DNA from: Thermosynechococcus sp. CL-1
GTDB lineage: Bacteria; Cyanobacteriota; Cyanobacteriia; Thermosynechococcales; Thermosynechococcaceae
Direction of reading: 5' to 3'
NCBI RefSeq assembly: GCF_008386235.1
Contig: NZ_CP040671.1
Span: 932,001-996,000 of the forward strand
Length of the DNA: 64,000 bases
A program made the position numbers and the translations under genes. Below the pieces are notes generated by a model. It made no database searches. It worked only from the letters and a program-made list of their open reading frames with translations, and was not told where the DNA came from. Positions 37,839-46,348 of the stretch are shown piece after piece. Every line of letters starts with the position of its first letter. The stretch's first letter is position 1.

Positions 37839-38394
37839 TTGGCAACAGCAAGCCGTTGCTGAATTCTTTGAGGAACTGAACTGGCTGGGCTTGGTGCGGC
37901 AGCAACCGGTGGCGGAAGCTGTGGTACTCAATTGGCAATCCCTGAAAGTTGGCGAATTTTGGCAGCGGGTCAATTGGCTGGGGCTTGAGGTCAAAGGGGC
38001 GATCGCTCCCACAAGTCCCACAGAATGGCCCAGCTATCGCGTCAAGGACTTCTTTGGTCACATCAACTGGGAAGGGATTAGGGTCATCTTGCCTGCGATC
38101 TCACCCCCCTACGCGGAGGAAATGGCGGCTCCCCCCGTTGCTGCCCCTGCCACCCCTTGGGCTGCTTGGTCGGTAGAAACCTTCTTCCGCCAACTCAATT
38201 GGGAAGGCCGTCCGGATCAGGCCATTTCCCTCGAGCCGAGTCTGTGCCTCTGGCGCCTATCGGTCAAAGACTTCTGTGCCAGCCTGCCTTGGGCAGGCCA
38301 ACCCGTAATTGCCCAAGTGAGGAAAGTGGAACCCCCGCCCCCTGCCCCCGTGGAACCCGAAGTCACCCTCTCAGACTTATCAAACCTGTTTTAG
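37819..38394 (+). CDS. five-copy NWxG repeat protein, Slr0145-position gene
   Basis: 191 aa, starting inside the V4R gene. Five degenerate units of about 17 residues follow W-x4-V-x2-FF-x3-(L/I/V)NW-x-G at residues 8-24, 39-55, 70-86, 114-130 and 144-160; examples are VAEFFEELNWLG and VKDFFGHINWEG. Linkers are Pro/Ala-rich. No known catalytic motif, no membrane segment. The repeats look like short aromatic peptide ligands, perhaps for binding several copies of one partner. Function unknown; gene position points to photosystem II assembly. Confidence 0.75.
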   Translation: MKNLNGNWQQQAVAEFFEELNWLGLVRQQPVAEAVVLNWQSLKVGEFWQRVNWLGLEVKGAIAPTSPTEWPSYRVKDFFGHINWEGIRVILPAISPPYAEEMAAPPVAAPATPWAAWSVETFFRQLNWEGRPDQAISLEPSLCLWRLSVKDFCASLPWAGQPVIAQVRKVEPPPPAPVEPEVTLSDLSNLF

Positions 38395-38403
38395 GAGATC
38401 CCT

Positions 38404-38889
38404 ATGCACACCGAGTTAATGAATCTCTACTACAAAGCCGAAGAAAACTACCTCAGCAATGTGGACATCAAAGTCTTCCGCCACCACATCGAATCGCTCC
38501 AGCAGCGGTTGAACACCTATGAATTTCTGCGGGATCATGAAATTGATATCTTTCAGCCTGTGGCCGACACTCTGCAAAAGAAATACCCCACCGAAAATCC
38601 CCAAACCCTTGAGCAAGTGTTGCGTCAGGCGATCGCCCTACTGCGCTATGCCGCCATGGCCATGCTCCTGAATAACCCCGAGTTTTTGCAGCATCGGCTC
38701 CTCGAGTGGCTCACGGAAGTGGTCAACGCCCACCAAACCCAAACCCTATGGAGCAGTTGCCACGAGCTTCTCAGTGCCCGCCTCAAGGAAATGCTCACCG
38801 AGGCTGAACAGGACTTGATTTTGCCGCTGTTGGATCACGCCCAAGCGACCCTTGTGGGTCTGCCAGCGGTGGTCTCTGTCCACGCCTAG
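38404..38889 (+). CDS. small helical protein with phycobiliprotein-like sequence, Slr0146-position gene
   Basis: 161 aa, all-helical by composition. The segment around 75-125 (LRQAIALLRYAAMAMLLNNP, then a helix ending LTEVV) parallels the phycobiliprotein core helices, for example YYLRYATYAIVAGDVDVLNE in ApcF of this same window. The chromophore cysteine equivalent is absent (the matching site reads AIALLRYA). A bilin-free globin-fold member is therefore possible. Lies 9 bp after the NWxG gene. Confidence 0.65.
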   Translation: MHTELMNLYYKAEENYLSNVDIKVFRHHIESLQQRLNTYEFLRDHEIDIFQPVADTLQKKYPTENPQTLEQVLRQAIALLRYAAMAMLLNNPEFLQHRLLEWLTEVVNAHQTQTLWSSCHELLSARLKEMLTEAEQDLILPLLDHAQATLVGLPAVVSVHA

Positions 38890-38945
38890 GTTAGGGTTGG
38901 AAGTCTGCTGAAAGTGCTTGTTATGCCTACGAATGAGGATGTCCT

Positions 38946-39617
38946 ATGATCTCTGTTGCTGATTTGGTCAAAGACCCCATCATCCCCGGCAACTACTACG
39001 CTGCCGATGCCTATGTACAGGGGGATTTTGAAACAGGTCTGATTGAAAACCGCAAAGGTGCCCGTCTCATTGCCCTACCGGATATTTTGCTCCAAGCCAT
39101 CTATGCCGGCCTCGATCAGGAAGTGGGACAGGCCAGTGGGGTGGTTCTCTTTAACTGTGGTCGCTGGTGGGGCAAGAACTTTTATCGCCGCTTTGTCGAG
39201 GAGGTCAGCGAGTACTATCGCCGTCCCCTTGCGGAAATGGAAATGGTGGAGTTTCTCCAGTGTCTCAAGGAATGCTGGAAGACCCACGGTTGGGGCACGA
39301 TTGATCTCGATGTGAGCTTCTACCAGCAGGGCTTTTTGGTGGTGAAAACGTGGGACTCCCCCTTTGCGGCGGCGGCTCCCAAAAATACGGGTCAGCCCCA
39401 ATGCGCTGCCGAGGCGGGGATTTTAGAGTCCTTCTTTAGCCAATTGACTGGTCGCGATCTCCACTGTGTGCAAACCGCCTGTGAAACCCTAGGGGCAACC
39501 AATAACCTCTTTGTCTTGGGCTTGCGGGAGCGGGTCGAACCGGCTAAGGCTTGGCTGCAAGAGGGACAGGATCACGACACGATTATGGAGCGGCTGTGTC
39601 GCCCTCAAGCGGCTTGA
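38946..39617 (+). CDS. V4R-domain protein, Slr0147-type
   Basis: 223 aa paralogue of the first V4R gene. LLQAIYAGLDQEVGQASGVVLFNCG aligns with the V4R start, and the C-terminal motif CETLGATNNLFVLGL keeps the first cysteine but not the second. The two paralogues may form a heterodimer with one complete site; that is inference. Fourth gene of the cluster, 56 bp after the previous stop. Confidence 0.8.
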   Translation: MISVADLVKDPIIPGNYYAADAYVQGDFETGLIENRKGARLIALPDILLQAIYAGLDQEVGQASGVVLFNCGRWWGKNFYRRFVEEVSEYYRRPLAEMEMVEFLQCLKECWKTHGWGTIDLDVSFYQQGFLVVKTWDSPFAAAAPKNTGQPQCAAEAGILESFFSQLTGRDLHCVQTACETLGATNNLFVLGLRERVEPAKAWLQEGQDHDTIMERLCRPQAA

Positions 39618-39667
39618 GTATGATCCTAAAGTAACTCTCGATGCGTCATTAAAAGGAGAAAAGAGCA

Positions 39668-40150
39668 GTGGCCAAAGTTGTCAAACTTGAACCCATCTCG
39701 CGGGAAACCACGATTAATACCAATGACAATTTGCTGTCTGCTCTATTGGACTCTGAACTCCATGTGCTCAAGGAGTGTGGCGGGCGTGGAATGTGTGCCA
39801 CCTGCCATGTCTATATCAAAGAGGGGATGGAGAGCCTCTCCCCAATCAATAAGCGTGAGCAACGCACCCTTGAGGTGATTACAACGGCAAATGCCACCTC
39901 TCGCTTGGCCTGTCAGGCACGGGTACTGGGGCCGGGGGTAGTGGTGGAGCTACCCTCAGGGATGTATGTCAACGCGGTTGAAGATATTGAGTCTTTGATT
40001 GGGCGGCGGGCTGAGCAGGATATTTTGCACCCCCTCGATGGCCGCGTCTTGGTGGAAGCGGGCAAGCTCATTACCCGCACGATGATTACCCAGTTGAAAG
40101 ATACCCAAGTGCAGGTGGGGCAATATCTCGCCAATACGTCGGATGCCTAA
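39668..40150 (+). CDS. 2Fe-2S ferredoxin, Slr0148 (Fd5)-type
   Basis: 160 aa. Cluster ligands appear as ECGGRGMCATCH and RLACQAR (Cx5Cx2C...C), an adrenodoxin-like spacing distinct from plant-type PetF. A C-terminal extension of about 55 residues follows the ferredoxin fold. GTG start at 39668 with AAAGGAG upstream. In Synechocystis the counterpart is reported as a target of the kinase SpkG encoded at the end of the same cluster, as here. Confidence 0.88.
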   Translation: MAKVVKLEPISRETTINTNDNLLSALLDSELHVLKECGGRGMCATCHVYIKEGMESLSPINKREQRTLEVITTANATSRLACQARVLGPGVVVELPSGMYVNAVEDIESLIGRRAEQDILHPLDGRVLVEAGKLITRTMITQLKDTQVQVGQYLANTSDA

Positions 40151-40188
40151 CCAACCACTTCATTTTCATCCTCAGGGAGGCACCATTT

Positions 40189-40989
40189 ATGGAAGACCGT
40201 AGTTTAAATTCCCATGACACGCCATCTCGCAGGGGGCTAGCACCTCTAGAATGGGGCGCAACAGGGCTAACGGTTGTGTTGTCGGTGGCGGCGGCTGCGA
40301 CCCAACAGGCCATTTTGACAGCGATCGCCCCTTTGCCCCTTTCGCTGGCGGTGGGCTTAAACTTAGTGAGCCGTAAAAAACTGGATGACCAGTTCCAAGC
40401 CTTTGTGCAGCAACAGGAGGCCAAAATTGCTGAATTGGTGGCGTCCCAAGGGCAGCAGCAGTCAGAGGTCGGCGGCCTCACCCTTGCCCTTAGTCAGGTG
40501 CGCGATCGCCTTGAGGATGTGCAACAACAGCTGGCACAGCTGGGTCAAGGGACGCAGCATCTCCACGACTATACCCGCATTCTCGACACGGAGCAAAAAC
40601 AAATTGAACAGGTTCTCGAGTGCCTGCGGGAAATTGAGAAAAATACCCAAGTGATTCAAACCAACCCCAGCCATGCCAAGGCCTACTACAATCGCGGTCT
40701 CACCCATCAGCGGCTAGGGGATGCCGAAGCGGCGATTCTCGACTACTCCGAAGCCATTCGCATTAATGAGAACTATGCCAAGGCCTATCATAATCGCGGC
40801 GTTGCCCGCTCGACCCTTGGCGATCGCAAGGGAGCAGTAGAGGATTTGCGCACAGCGGCAAAGCTGTTCTTTGAACAAGGGGACATTAGCAGTTATCAGC
40901 GGGCACGGGATCTGGCCAAGCGTATCCATGAAGTGGGGAGTATTGAACAGGAAGACAAGGAAGTCCCCTTAGAAATTCTTTTCTCCTAA
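40189..40989 (+). CDS. membrane-anchored TPR protein, Slr0151-type
   Basis: 266 aa. Two hydrophobic helices (about 20-60), then a coiled coil (about 65-155, rich in Q and L), then two TPR units (about 160-235) with the typical AKAYYNRGLTHQRLGDAEAA and AKAYHNRGVARSTLGDRKGA. The Synechocystis homologue Slr0151 takes part in photosystem II assembly and repair. GGGAGG upstream of ATG 40189. TPR repeats imply a scaffold role. Confidence 0.85.
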   Translation: MEDRSLNSHDTPSRRGLAPLEWGATGLTVVLSVAAAATQQAILTAIAPLPLSLAVGLNLVSRKKLDDQFQAFVQQQEAKIAELVASQGQQQSEVGGLTLALSQVRDRLEDVQQQLAQLGQGTQHLHDYTRILDTEQKQIEQVLECLREIEKNTQVIQTNPSHAKAYYNRGLTHQRLGDAEAAILDYSEAIRINENYAKAYHNRGVARSTLGDRKGAVEDLRTAAKLFFEQGDISSYQRARDLAKRIHEVGSIEQEDKEVPLEILFS

Positions 40990-41080
40990 GAACCGATTGG
41001 CTGTGCGGCTCAATCTGCATGGACAGGGGCGAGATTGCGAATCATTCTGAGAAATGTTTTTCGTTGATGGTTGAGGCTCG

Positions 41081-42874
41081 TTGTTGGCCACGGCTCGTAC
41101 TGCCCAAACCTCCCGTTACCGACTGGTGGATCTAGCCGGTCAAGGCCAGTACGGAAAAGTTTATCTGGCGGTCAATCGTGAGTCCGGTGACCTTGTGGCG
41201 ATTAAGGTGCTCAGCGAGCAGCAGTTGCTGACCCGTGGCTTTTTGCGGGAGTTGAACTTTTTGCTGACGCTACAGCATCCCCATGTGGTGGGTTGTCAGG
41301 CGATTGACTATATTCGCGTGCGCCATAGCCCCCAAGTAAGCCGCAGTTTGGTAATGGACTATTGTGCCGGGGGGACATTGCGATCGCTCCTAGAGCAAGA
41401 ACAGGCCTTACCCCTGACCACCGCTTTGCGCCTCACGTTGGATATTCTCGCAGCCTTGGCCTATGCCCATCATCGCGGCATTCTCCACTGCGATCTCAAA
41501 CCGGAAAATATCCTGCTGGAGGTGACTGCTACGGGCTGGCAGGCAAAGGTGTCCGATTTTGGTGTCGCACGCCTCATTGAGGATGTCAAGGGCAGCGGTC
41601 AAACGGGATCTCCTGCCTATATGGCGCCGGAGCGTTTCTATGGTCAGACGCTGCCCGCTTCGGATCTCTATGCAGTGGGGATTCTCATGTACGAGATGAT
41701 CGTTGGCGATCGCCCCTTCCACGGCACACCTGCTGAACTCATGACTGCCCACCTTAGCCGTCCCTATACCCTTCCTGAAGGCTTGCCCTTTCTGGTGCGG
41801 AGCATTATTACTAAAGCGTTGGATAAATTACCGCAGCGCCGCTATAAAAGTGCAGCGGAAATGACGATGGCGGTGCAATTAGCCCTAGAGGTGATCGAGG
41901 CAGAGCGTCATGAGCAGCCGTTGTTGTTCTCTAGGTCACCGGCGGCGGTTTGGCTGGGGGAACCCCAAGGCTATTCTTTAGCGATACCGCCCCAACAGGT
42001 TGCTAGTACGGCCACAAGGTTCTATGGGGTGGTGGGCGATCGCCTCTGGGCTTGGCAAGCTAGGGAGACTGTGCCCGAAGAGATGGGTCAATGGCCGCTC
42101 CCACCGCTGCCCATTCAACTCTATGGCGGTGAAGTGAGTACTTGGCTGCGAATCAATGTGCTACCCCCCCAGCTTTTCTGCATCCATGACCAGCTTATCC
42201 CCCTAGACTGTCGTCTTCACTCTAGCCTCAACCAATTAGCCATTGACGCCACTGGTTACTGGTGTGCAGAAACCGAGATTGATAGCGCAGCAGCGGAATT
42301 ACAGCTTCATGTCCAACTGATCAATGGTCAAGGGCAGCGGACTCTCCGTTGTCAATGGTATGGACGAACGTTTGTGGATACCCTGCTCCTCAATCGTCGC
42401 TATGGCGTGGTGATTAGTCGATCGCACCATCCTGAGACGGAGCATGCCACCACCCATTTTCAACTCTTTGACCGCCGCGGACACTGGCGGCTATACACTC
42501 AACTGCCTGCCCACCTGACGTTGCTCACCCCTGCCCACCACCAGCCATGGCAACTAGCGGCCTTTGAAGACCATCCGCAGCAACCCCTGTTGATGCTTCT
42601 ACATTTGCGCCCTTGGCGGGTTCAACGCTTGGGGCTGCGGTTTCGTCCCCAATTTCTCTGTGCTACCCCTTGGGGATACGTCGTGGCGGGTCGCCATCGT
42701 TTGAATTTAGTGACCCACAGCGGCGAAATTGTCGGCACGGCTGAAAGTGAACAGGAGATTTGTGGCCTCGGCTTTACGGGCGATCGCCACCTTTGGTTGA
42801 TTCGTCACTACCAGGACAAGTATGTCTTGCAAACGTGGGACATTGCCACGTGGGAGATTGACCTCATCCTCTAA
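41081..42874 (+). CDS. spkG: Ser/Thr protein kinase, SpkG-type
   Basis: 597 aa. Kinase domain about 13-275: G-loop GQGQYGKVY, VAIK lysine, HCDLKPEN catalytic loop, DFGVARL, SPAYMAPERF. The catalytic loop has Cys where most such kinases have Arg (HRD), making it a non-RD kinase. The remaining 320 residues are beta-rich without a recognised domain. Start is TTG 41081 or TTG 41084; GAGG at 41073-41076 favours the second. Homologue of slr0152, whose kinase is linked to salt stress and to Fd5. Confidence 0.85.
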   Translation: MLATARTAQTSRYRLVDLAGQGQYGKVYLAVNRESGDLVAIKVLSEQQLLTRGFLRELNFLLTLQHPHVVGCQAIDYIRVRHSPQVSRSLVMDYCAGGTLRSLLEQEQALPLTTALRLTLDILAALAYAHHRGILHCDLKPENILLEVTATGWQAKVSDFGVARLIEDVKGSGQTGSPAYMAPERFYGQTLPASDLYAVGILMYEMIVGDRPFHGTPAELMTAHLSRPYTLPEGLPFLVRSIITKALDKLPQRRYKSAAEMTMAVQLALEVIEAERHEQPLLFSRSPAAVWLGEPQGYSLAIPPQQVASTATRFYGVVGDRLWAWQARETVPEEMGQWPLPPLPIQLYGGEVSTWLRINVLPPQLFCIHDQLIPLDCRLHSSLNQLAIDATGYWCAETEIDSAAAELQLHVQLINGQGQRTLRCQWYGRTFVDTLLLNRRYGVVISRSHHPETEHATTHFQLFDRRGHWRLYTQLPAHLTLLTPAHHQPWQLAAFEDHPQQPLLMLLHLRPWRVQRLGLRFRPQFLCATPWGYVVAGRHRLNLVTHSGEIVGTAESEQEICGLGFTGDRHLWLIRHYQDKYVLQTWDIATWEIDLIL

Positions 42875-42917
42875 GCCAGCAGCCTATGATAGAAAGAATA
42901 GCCGTGGGATATGCCCC

Positions 42918-43886
42918 ATGAAACAGCCCCAGATTCTCAAAATTACCCGCAAAGCGGCCAGTCTGAAACAAAAGCAAAAGCAGCAGTCATCTCCCACCAC
43001 CCTTGATGTTACAGCGACAACGGTAGCCTCTGAACCCGTCGTTGAGGTAGCAGCGGGCGATCGCCACAATGCCGAGGGTCACCAACACTGGTGGAGTGAA
43101 CGCTGGATTGGTGTGCTAGAGTCCTTTGGCTGGCGCCGACGGCTAGAGCGGGCACGCAATTATGTCCGTGAAGGACGGGTGCTCACCTTGGAATTCCAGG
43201 GCAACCAAGTCCATGCTCAAGTTCAAGGCACGGCTCCCGAACCCTATCACGTCAAACTGCATCTCGATGCCTTTAGTGAAGAGCAGTGGCAATATGCCAT
43301 TGACGGCATGGCTCAAAAGGCTTTCTATGCGGCCAAGCTCCTCGCCGGGGAGATGCCCCCCAGTATTGAGGAGGTTTTCACCCAAGCCGGACTCAGTTTA
43401 TTTCCCTTTACCAAATTTGACATCCACAGCCGCTGCAATTGCCCTGACCCGGTGAATCCCTGTAAGCACATTGGCGCGGTCTATTACTTACTGGGGCAGT
43501 ACTTTAATGACGATCCCTTTTTGCTCTTTCAGTTGCGGGGCAAAACCAAAGAGGAGATTCTCCAACGCCTGCGCCACTATCGGGCAACGGCGACTACCCC
43601 CTCTATGGTGCCCACCCCCCCACCCCTCTATGAGCCACTGAAAACCGATGCTCCCTTTTGCCAATATCGCCAGCCCCTACCCCCAGAGTTAGTGGTGCTT
43701 GTCCCCAGTGGTCAACCCCATGCGGTGCTTTCAGTGTTACCCCCCTTTCCCCATGAGGTTCCCAGTGAAGTGGCGCAGTTAATGGCCACCCTAGAGCAGA
43801 TGTACAGCAGTGCCAGTCTTGGGGCCTGTCAGTTGGCGATGAGTGAACCGCTGAGAGGAGATGAGGGAACCGAAAGTGAGCCATGA
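42918..43886 (+). CDS. SWIM zinc-finger protein
   Basis: 322 aa. The SWIM motif (CxC...CxH) is CNCPDPVNPCKHIGAVYYLLG at about residues 174-194. The N-terminal 60 residues are low complexity and basic (KQKQKQQ). The family usually binds DNA or protein and often accompanies SNF2 helicases; no helicase lies here. ATG 42918 is the first in-frame start in open sequence. The stop overlaps the start of the nuclease-like gene (ATGA), so translation is probably coupled. Confidence 0.8.
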   Translation: MKQPQILKITRKAASLKQKQKQQSSPTTLDVTATTVASEPVVEVAAGDRHNAEGHQHWWSERWIGVLESFGWRRRLERARNYVREGRVLTLEFQGNQVHAQVQGTAPEPYHVKLHLDAFSEEQWQYAIDGMAQKAFYAAKLLAGEMPPSIEEVFTQAGLSLFPFTKFDIHSRCNCPDPVNPCKHIGAVYYLLGQYFNDDPFLLFQLRGKTKEEILQRLRHYRATATTPSMVPTPPPLYEPLKTDAPFCQYRQPLPPELVVLVPSGQPHAVLSVLPPFPHEVPSEVAQLMATLEQMYSSASLGACQLAMSEPLRGDEGTESEP

Positions 43887-44419
43887 AACCCAACCAGTAT
43901 GACGGTCAGGGCGAAAATCTCAAACGTGGTCTCAAAGCAGAGGACGCCTTCTTAGAGCTTGCCCGCAAGCAGGGATTCCAAGTTCACCACGCGAGCGAAG
44001 CTGCTGATATTCATGAGCACTGGGATTGTTTGTTGATTAAGGGGCATGAGTCCCTGAAAGTGGACATCAAGGCAGTCAAGAAAATTCAACGCCAAGACCC
44101 GCAGCCCCAACATCAATACACTTGGATAGAATTGCAGGGGGTACGTGATCGAGGCTGGTTGTTTGGCGGTCACTCAGACTATATTGCCTTTCAAACGTTG
44201 AACTCATTTATTTTGGTGCAGCGCACAGCACTGATAGCGTTTGTGCAAAAGAATGTCGATCTCGCCGTTCTAGTGACCCAACCTACAGAGGCCCTAAAAA
44301 AACATCAAGGCAAATATCCTGTGTACCGTCGCTCAGGGCGGAGCGATCGCCTCATCTTAGTCGAAACCGATATTCTAAGACAGCTTCCGGGCAGTATCGA
44401 GTGGCTGAATCCCCAGTAA
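43883..44419 (+). CDS. putative PD-(D/E)XK-like nuclease, SWIM-coupled
   Basis: 178 aa, unrecognised by name. AEDAFLELARKQGFQVHHAS followed by WDCLLIKG and LKVDIKAVKK fits an E...D...DxK arrangement found in Holliday-junction-resolvase-like and restriction-like folds. GWLFGGHSDYIAFQT continues a beta-rich core. No membrane segment. It starts within the stop codon of the SWIM gene. Nuclease activity is inference from motif order only. Confidence 0.55.
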   Translation: MKPNQYDGQGENLKRGLKAEDAFLELARKQGFQVHHASEAADIHEHWDCLLIKGHESLKVDIKAVKKIQRQDPQPQHQYTWIELQGVRDRGWLFGGHSDYIAFQTLNSFILVQRTALIAFVQKNVDLAVLVTQPTEALKKHQGKYPVYRRSGRSDRLILVETDILRQLPGSIEWLNPQ

Positions 44420-44448
44420 CTTCCCCCTTTTCCCCAAGAAAGTCGCGA

Positions 44449-45537
44449 TCACATCCCTTTAGACCAGCGATCGCCCAACCTGTCAATAATATCCACCATG
44501 TCTGAATTGCCCCAACCCGCCAGCAGATGGGCAGCAATGGCACACCCCCCTGCACCAACCCCTTCTTTGACAAACCCCTGTTCATAGGCACGCAGGGCAG
44601 GATGACGGGATGCGCTGAAATCAAGCTGCGTGTAAATGAGTGGACACTGAACACGCTCTGCCAAGCGGTGAATCTGAGCCGTTTGATCTTCAATCAGCCA
44701 GCGGGTTGTGCCCACCACGATTTGTTCGGGACACCAAGGCAGCTGACGCCACTGGGCGATCGCCCGTGCAAAGGCATAGACCGCGATCATTTGCGACCCC
44801 CCCGCCAGCAACACACCACAGGTTTGACTTGCCCGCAGGACCATAGCCGCCACAACCACCTGCATTGGATCGCCAATCGCCGCTACACAAGTGAAAGGAT
44901 CCGCATTAGCAGGTAGATGGGCAAGTCCCTGTTGCACGAGTTGCCACTTTTGGGCATGGTTACTCTGGCGGTGGCTGCTGCCCACACAATCGCGAGCGGC
45001 AATGCCCAAACTTTCACAGAGGGCAAGGGCAGTAGTGGTGCCGGCAACCACACATTCAGCGATAATCAGCCACGGGTGATGCTGACTCAGCTTGGCGCCC
45101 CAAGACCACCCCTGTTGCCAAAGATGCGCCACCATTTGTGGTGCCATCGCTTCACCCGTCGTTAGGCAGCGCGCCGGGGCGCCCCCCAAGTCAATCATCT
45201 CGGGCAGACGCGGCAAAGGTAAACCCGCATCAAAGACGTAGAGGGGCAACGCCAAAGCCTCAAGAAGGGCACGACTAATTAGAGCAGGGGAAGCACCCGC
45301 CGTCAGCGGCGGCAGGGGATAGTGGTAGTGGGGTTGAATGCCTCGCAGCAGGAACTCGCCATCCGCTAGGGCTGTGGTTTGGCGATCGCTGGGGGTTTGA
45401 CCCGCCGCCGAGATTCCGGGAATCAATGCCGTTTCCGTAAAGCCAAGAACACAGACTAGGGCAGGAAAGTCGGGGTGCTGGCAGTGGCGATCGCCCCAAG
45501 CGCGGGCAATGGATTCTCCCGTGGCAACGCCAATCAT
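44449..45537 (-). CDS. CobT-like nicotinate-nucleotide phosphoribosyltransferase homologue (TIGR00303)
   Basis: 362 aa, the cyanobacterial/archaeal variant family related to CobT. AECVVAGTTTALALCESLG and GDPMQVVVAAM are conserved family strings, with LDFSASRHPALRAYEQGFVKEGVGAG near the C-terminus in two blocks. CobT activates the lower base of cobalamin; in cyanobacteria the base is adenine. Overlaps pgeF by 4 bp, both on the minus strand. Confidence 0.8.
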   Translation of the reverse strand: MIGVATGESIARAWGDRHCQHPDFPALVCVLGFTETALIPGISAAGQTPSDRQTTALADGEFLLRGIQPHYHYPLPPLTAGASPALISRALLEALALPLYVFDAGLPLPRLPEMIDLGGAPARCLTTGEAMAPQMVAHLWQQGWSWGAKLSQHHPWLIIAECVVAGTTTALALCESLGIAARDCVGSSHRQSNHAQKWQLVQQGLAHLPANADPFTCVAAIGDPMQVVVAAMVLRASQTCGVLLAGGSQMIAVYAFARAIAQWRQLPWCPEQIVVGTTRWLIEDQTAQIHRLAERVQCPLIYTQLDFSASRHPALRAYEQGFVKEGVGAGGCAIAAHLLAGWGNSDMVDIIDRLGDRWSKGM

Positions 45538-46304
45538 ACTAATCGACTAATAATTCCCGACCACTGCACCTGCTTGAGGTGTTCACGGCGATAGGAGAAA
45601 AAGCACTCAGCATCGCGAAACGTACAGTGGGGAGACAGGGCAATTTGCTCGTCCCTTAGCCCCAATTGCAGCAATTGCAAACGATTCACCCGTGCCACAT
45701 CCACCCGAAGTCGCTCAGGGTCTGGATCAAGAAAGATCATCTCTGGGTCTAAGGCAGCGAGACGCTGGTAAAGATCATCGCGGTCAGTGGTTTCCGTCAC
45801 CCCCTCAAGAATGGTCTGCGCCAAGGCACGGGCCACATTCAGCCCCACTTGATAGACCTCACCGCGAATCGCAGGCCCCATGGCAATCCGTAAATTGGCA
45901 AGATCACTGCCGAATGCTTGCATCTGCTGGAGCGTGGCCTTAGAGATTTGGATCGCTGTCCCCCGCCATCCCGCATGAATCGCCGCAACCCGTCCACTCG
46001 CCACATCGGCAATTAGTAAGGGGACACAGTCAGCACTACACACCCAGAGGGCTTGATCAGACCCTGTGGCCACAAGGGCATCCGCTGCCAATCGTTCATC
46101 ACGGGCTAAAACTTCTGCTGCCAAAGCAACGCGATCGCCATGCACCTGTTGGGTTCGTAGCGGTGTTGCTGTCGTGCCTAGGGCTGCGGTGAGGGTGCTG
46201 AGGTCTTGTCCTTGCCAATCGCGAGTAAAGAAGCCATGGGAAAACCCCTGCAAAAGATCGCAGGTAAGAAAGCGCCCGAGGTCAGTGGTTTGCCAGTGCC
46301 ACAT
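45534..46304 (-). CDS. pgeF: peptidoglycan editing factor PgeF (laccase-domain)
   Basis: 256 aa, YfiH-type multicopper-like fold. CSADCVPLLIAD supplies Cys and HAGWRGT the His; HGFFTRDWQG starts the domain and FFSYRREHLK ends it. PgeF removes L-Ser misincorporated in the stem peptide. ATG 46304 matches the family start better than TTG 46316. Upstream partner of the CobT-like gene. Confidence 0.88.
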   Translation of the reverse strand: MWHWQTTDLGRFLTCDLLQGFSHGFFTRDWQGQDLSTLTAALGTTATPLRTQQVHGDRVALAAEVLARDERLAADALVATGSDQALWVCSADCVPLLIADVASGRVAAIHAGWRGTAIQISKATLQQMQAFGSDLANLRIAMGPAIRGEVYQVGLNVARALAQTILEGVTETTDRDDLYQRLAALDPEMIFLDPDPERLRVDVARVNRLQLLQLGLRDEQIALSPHCTFRDAECFFSYRREHLKQVQWSGIISRLV

Positions 46305-46348
46305 TGTCAGATCCAATGACAGCTAAACTATGGCGTTCTCGTAGCTCC

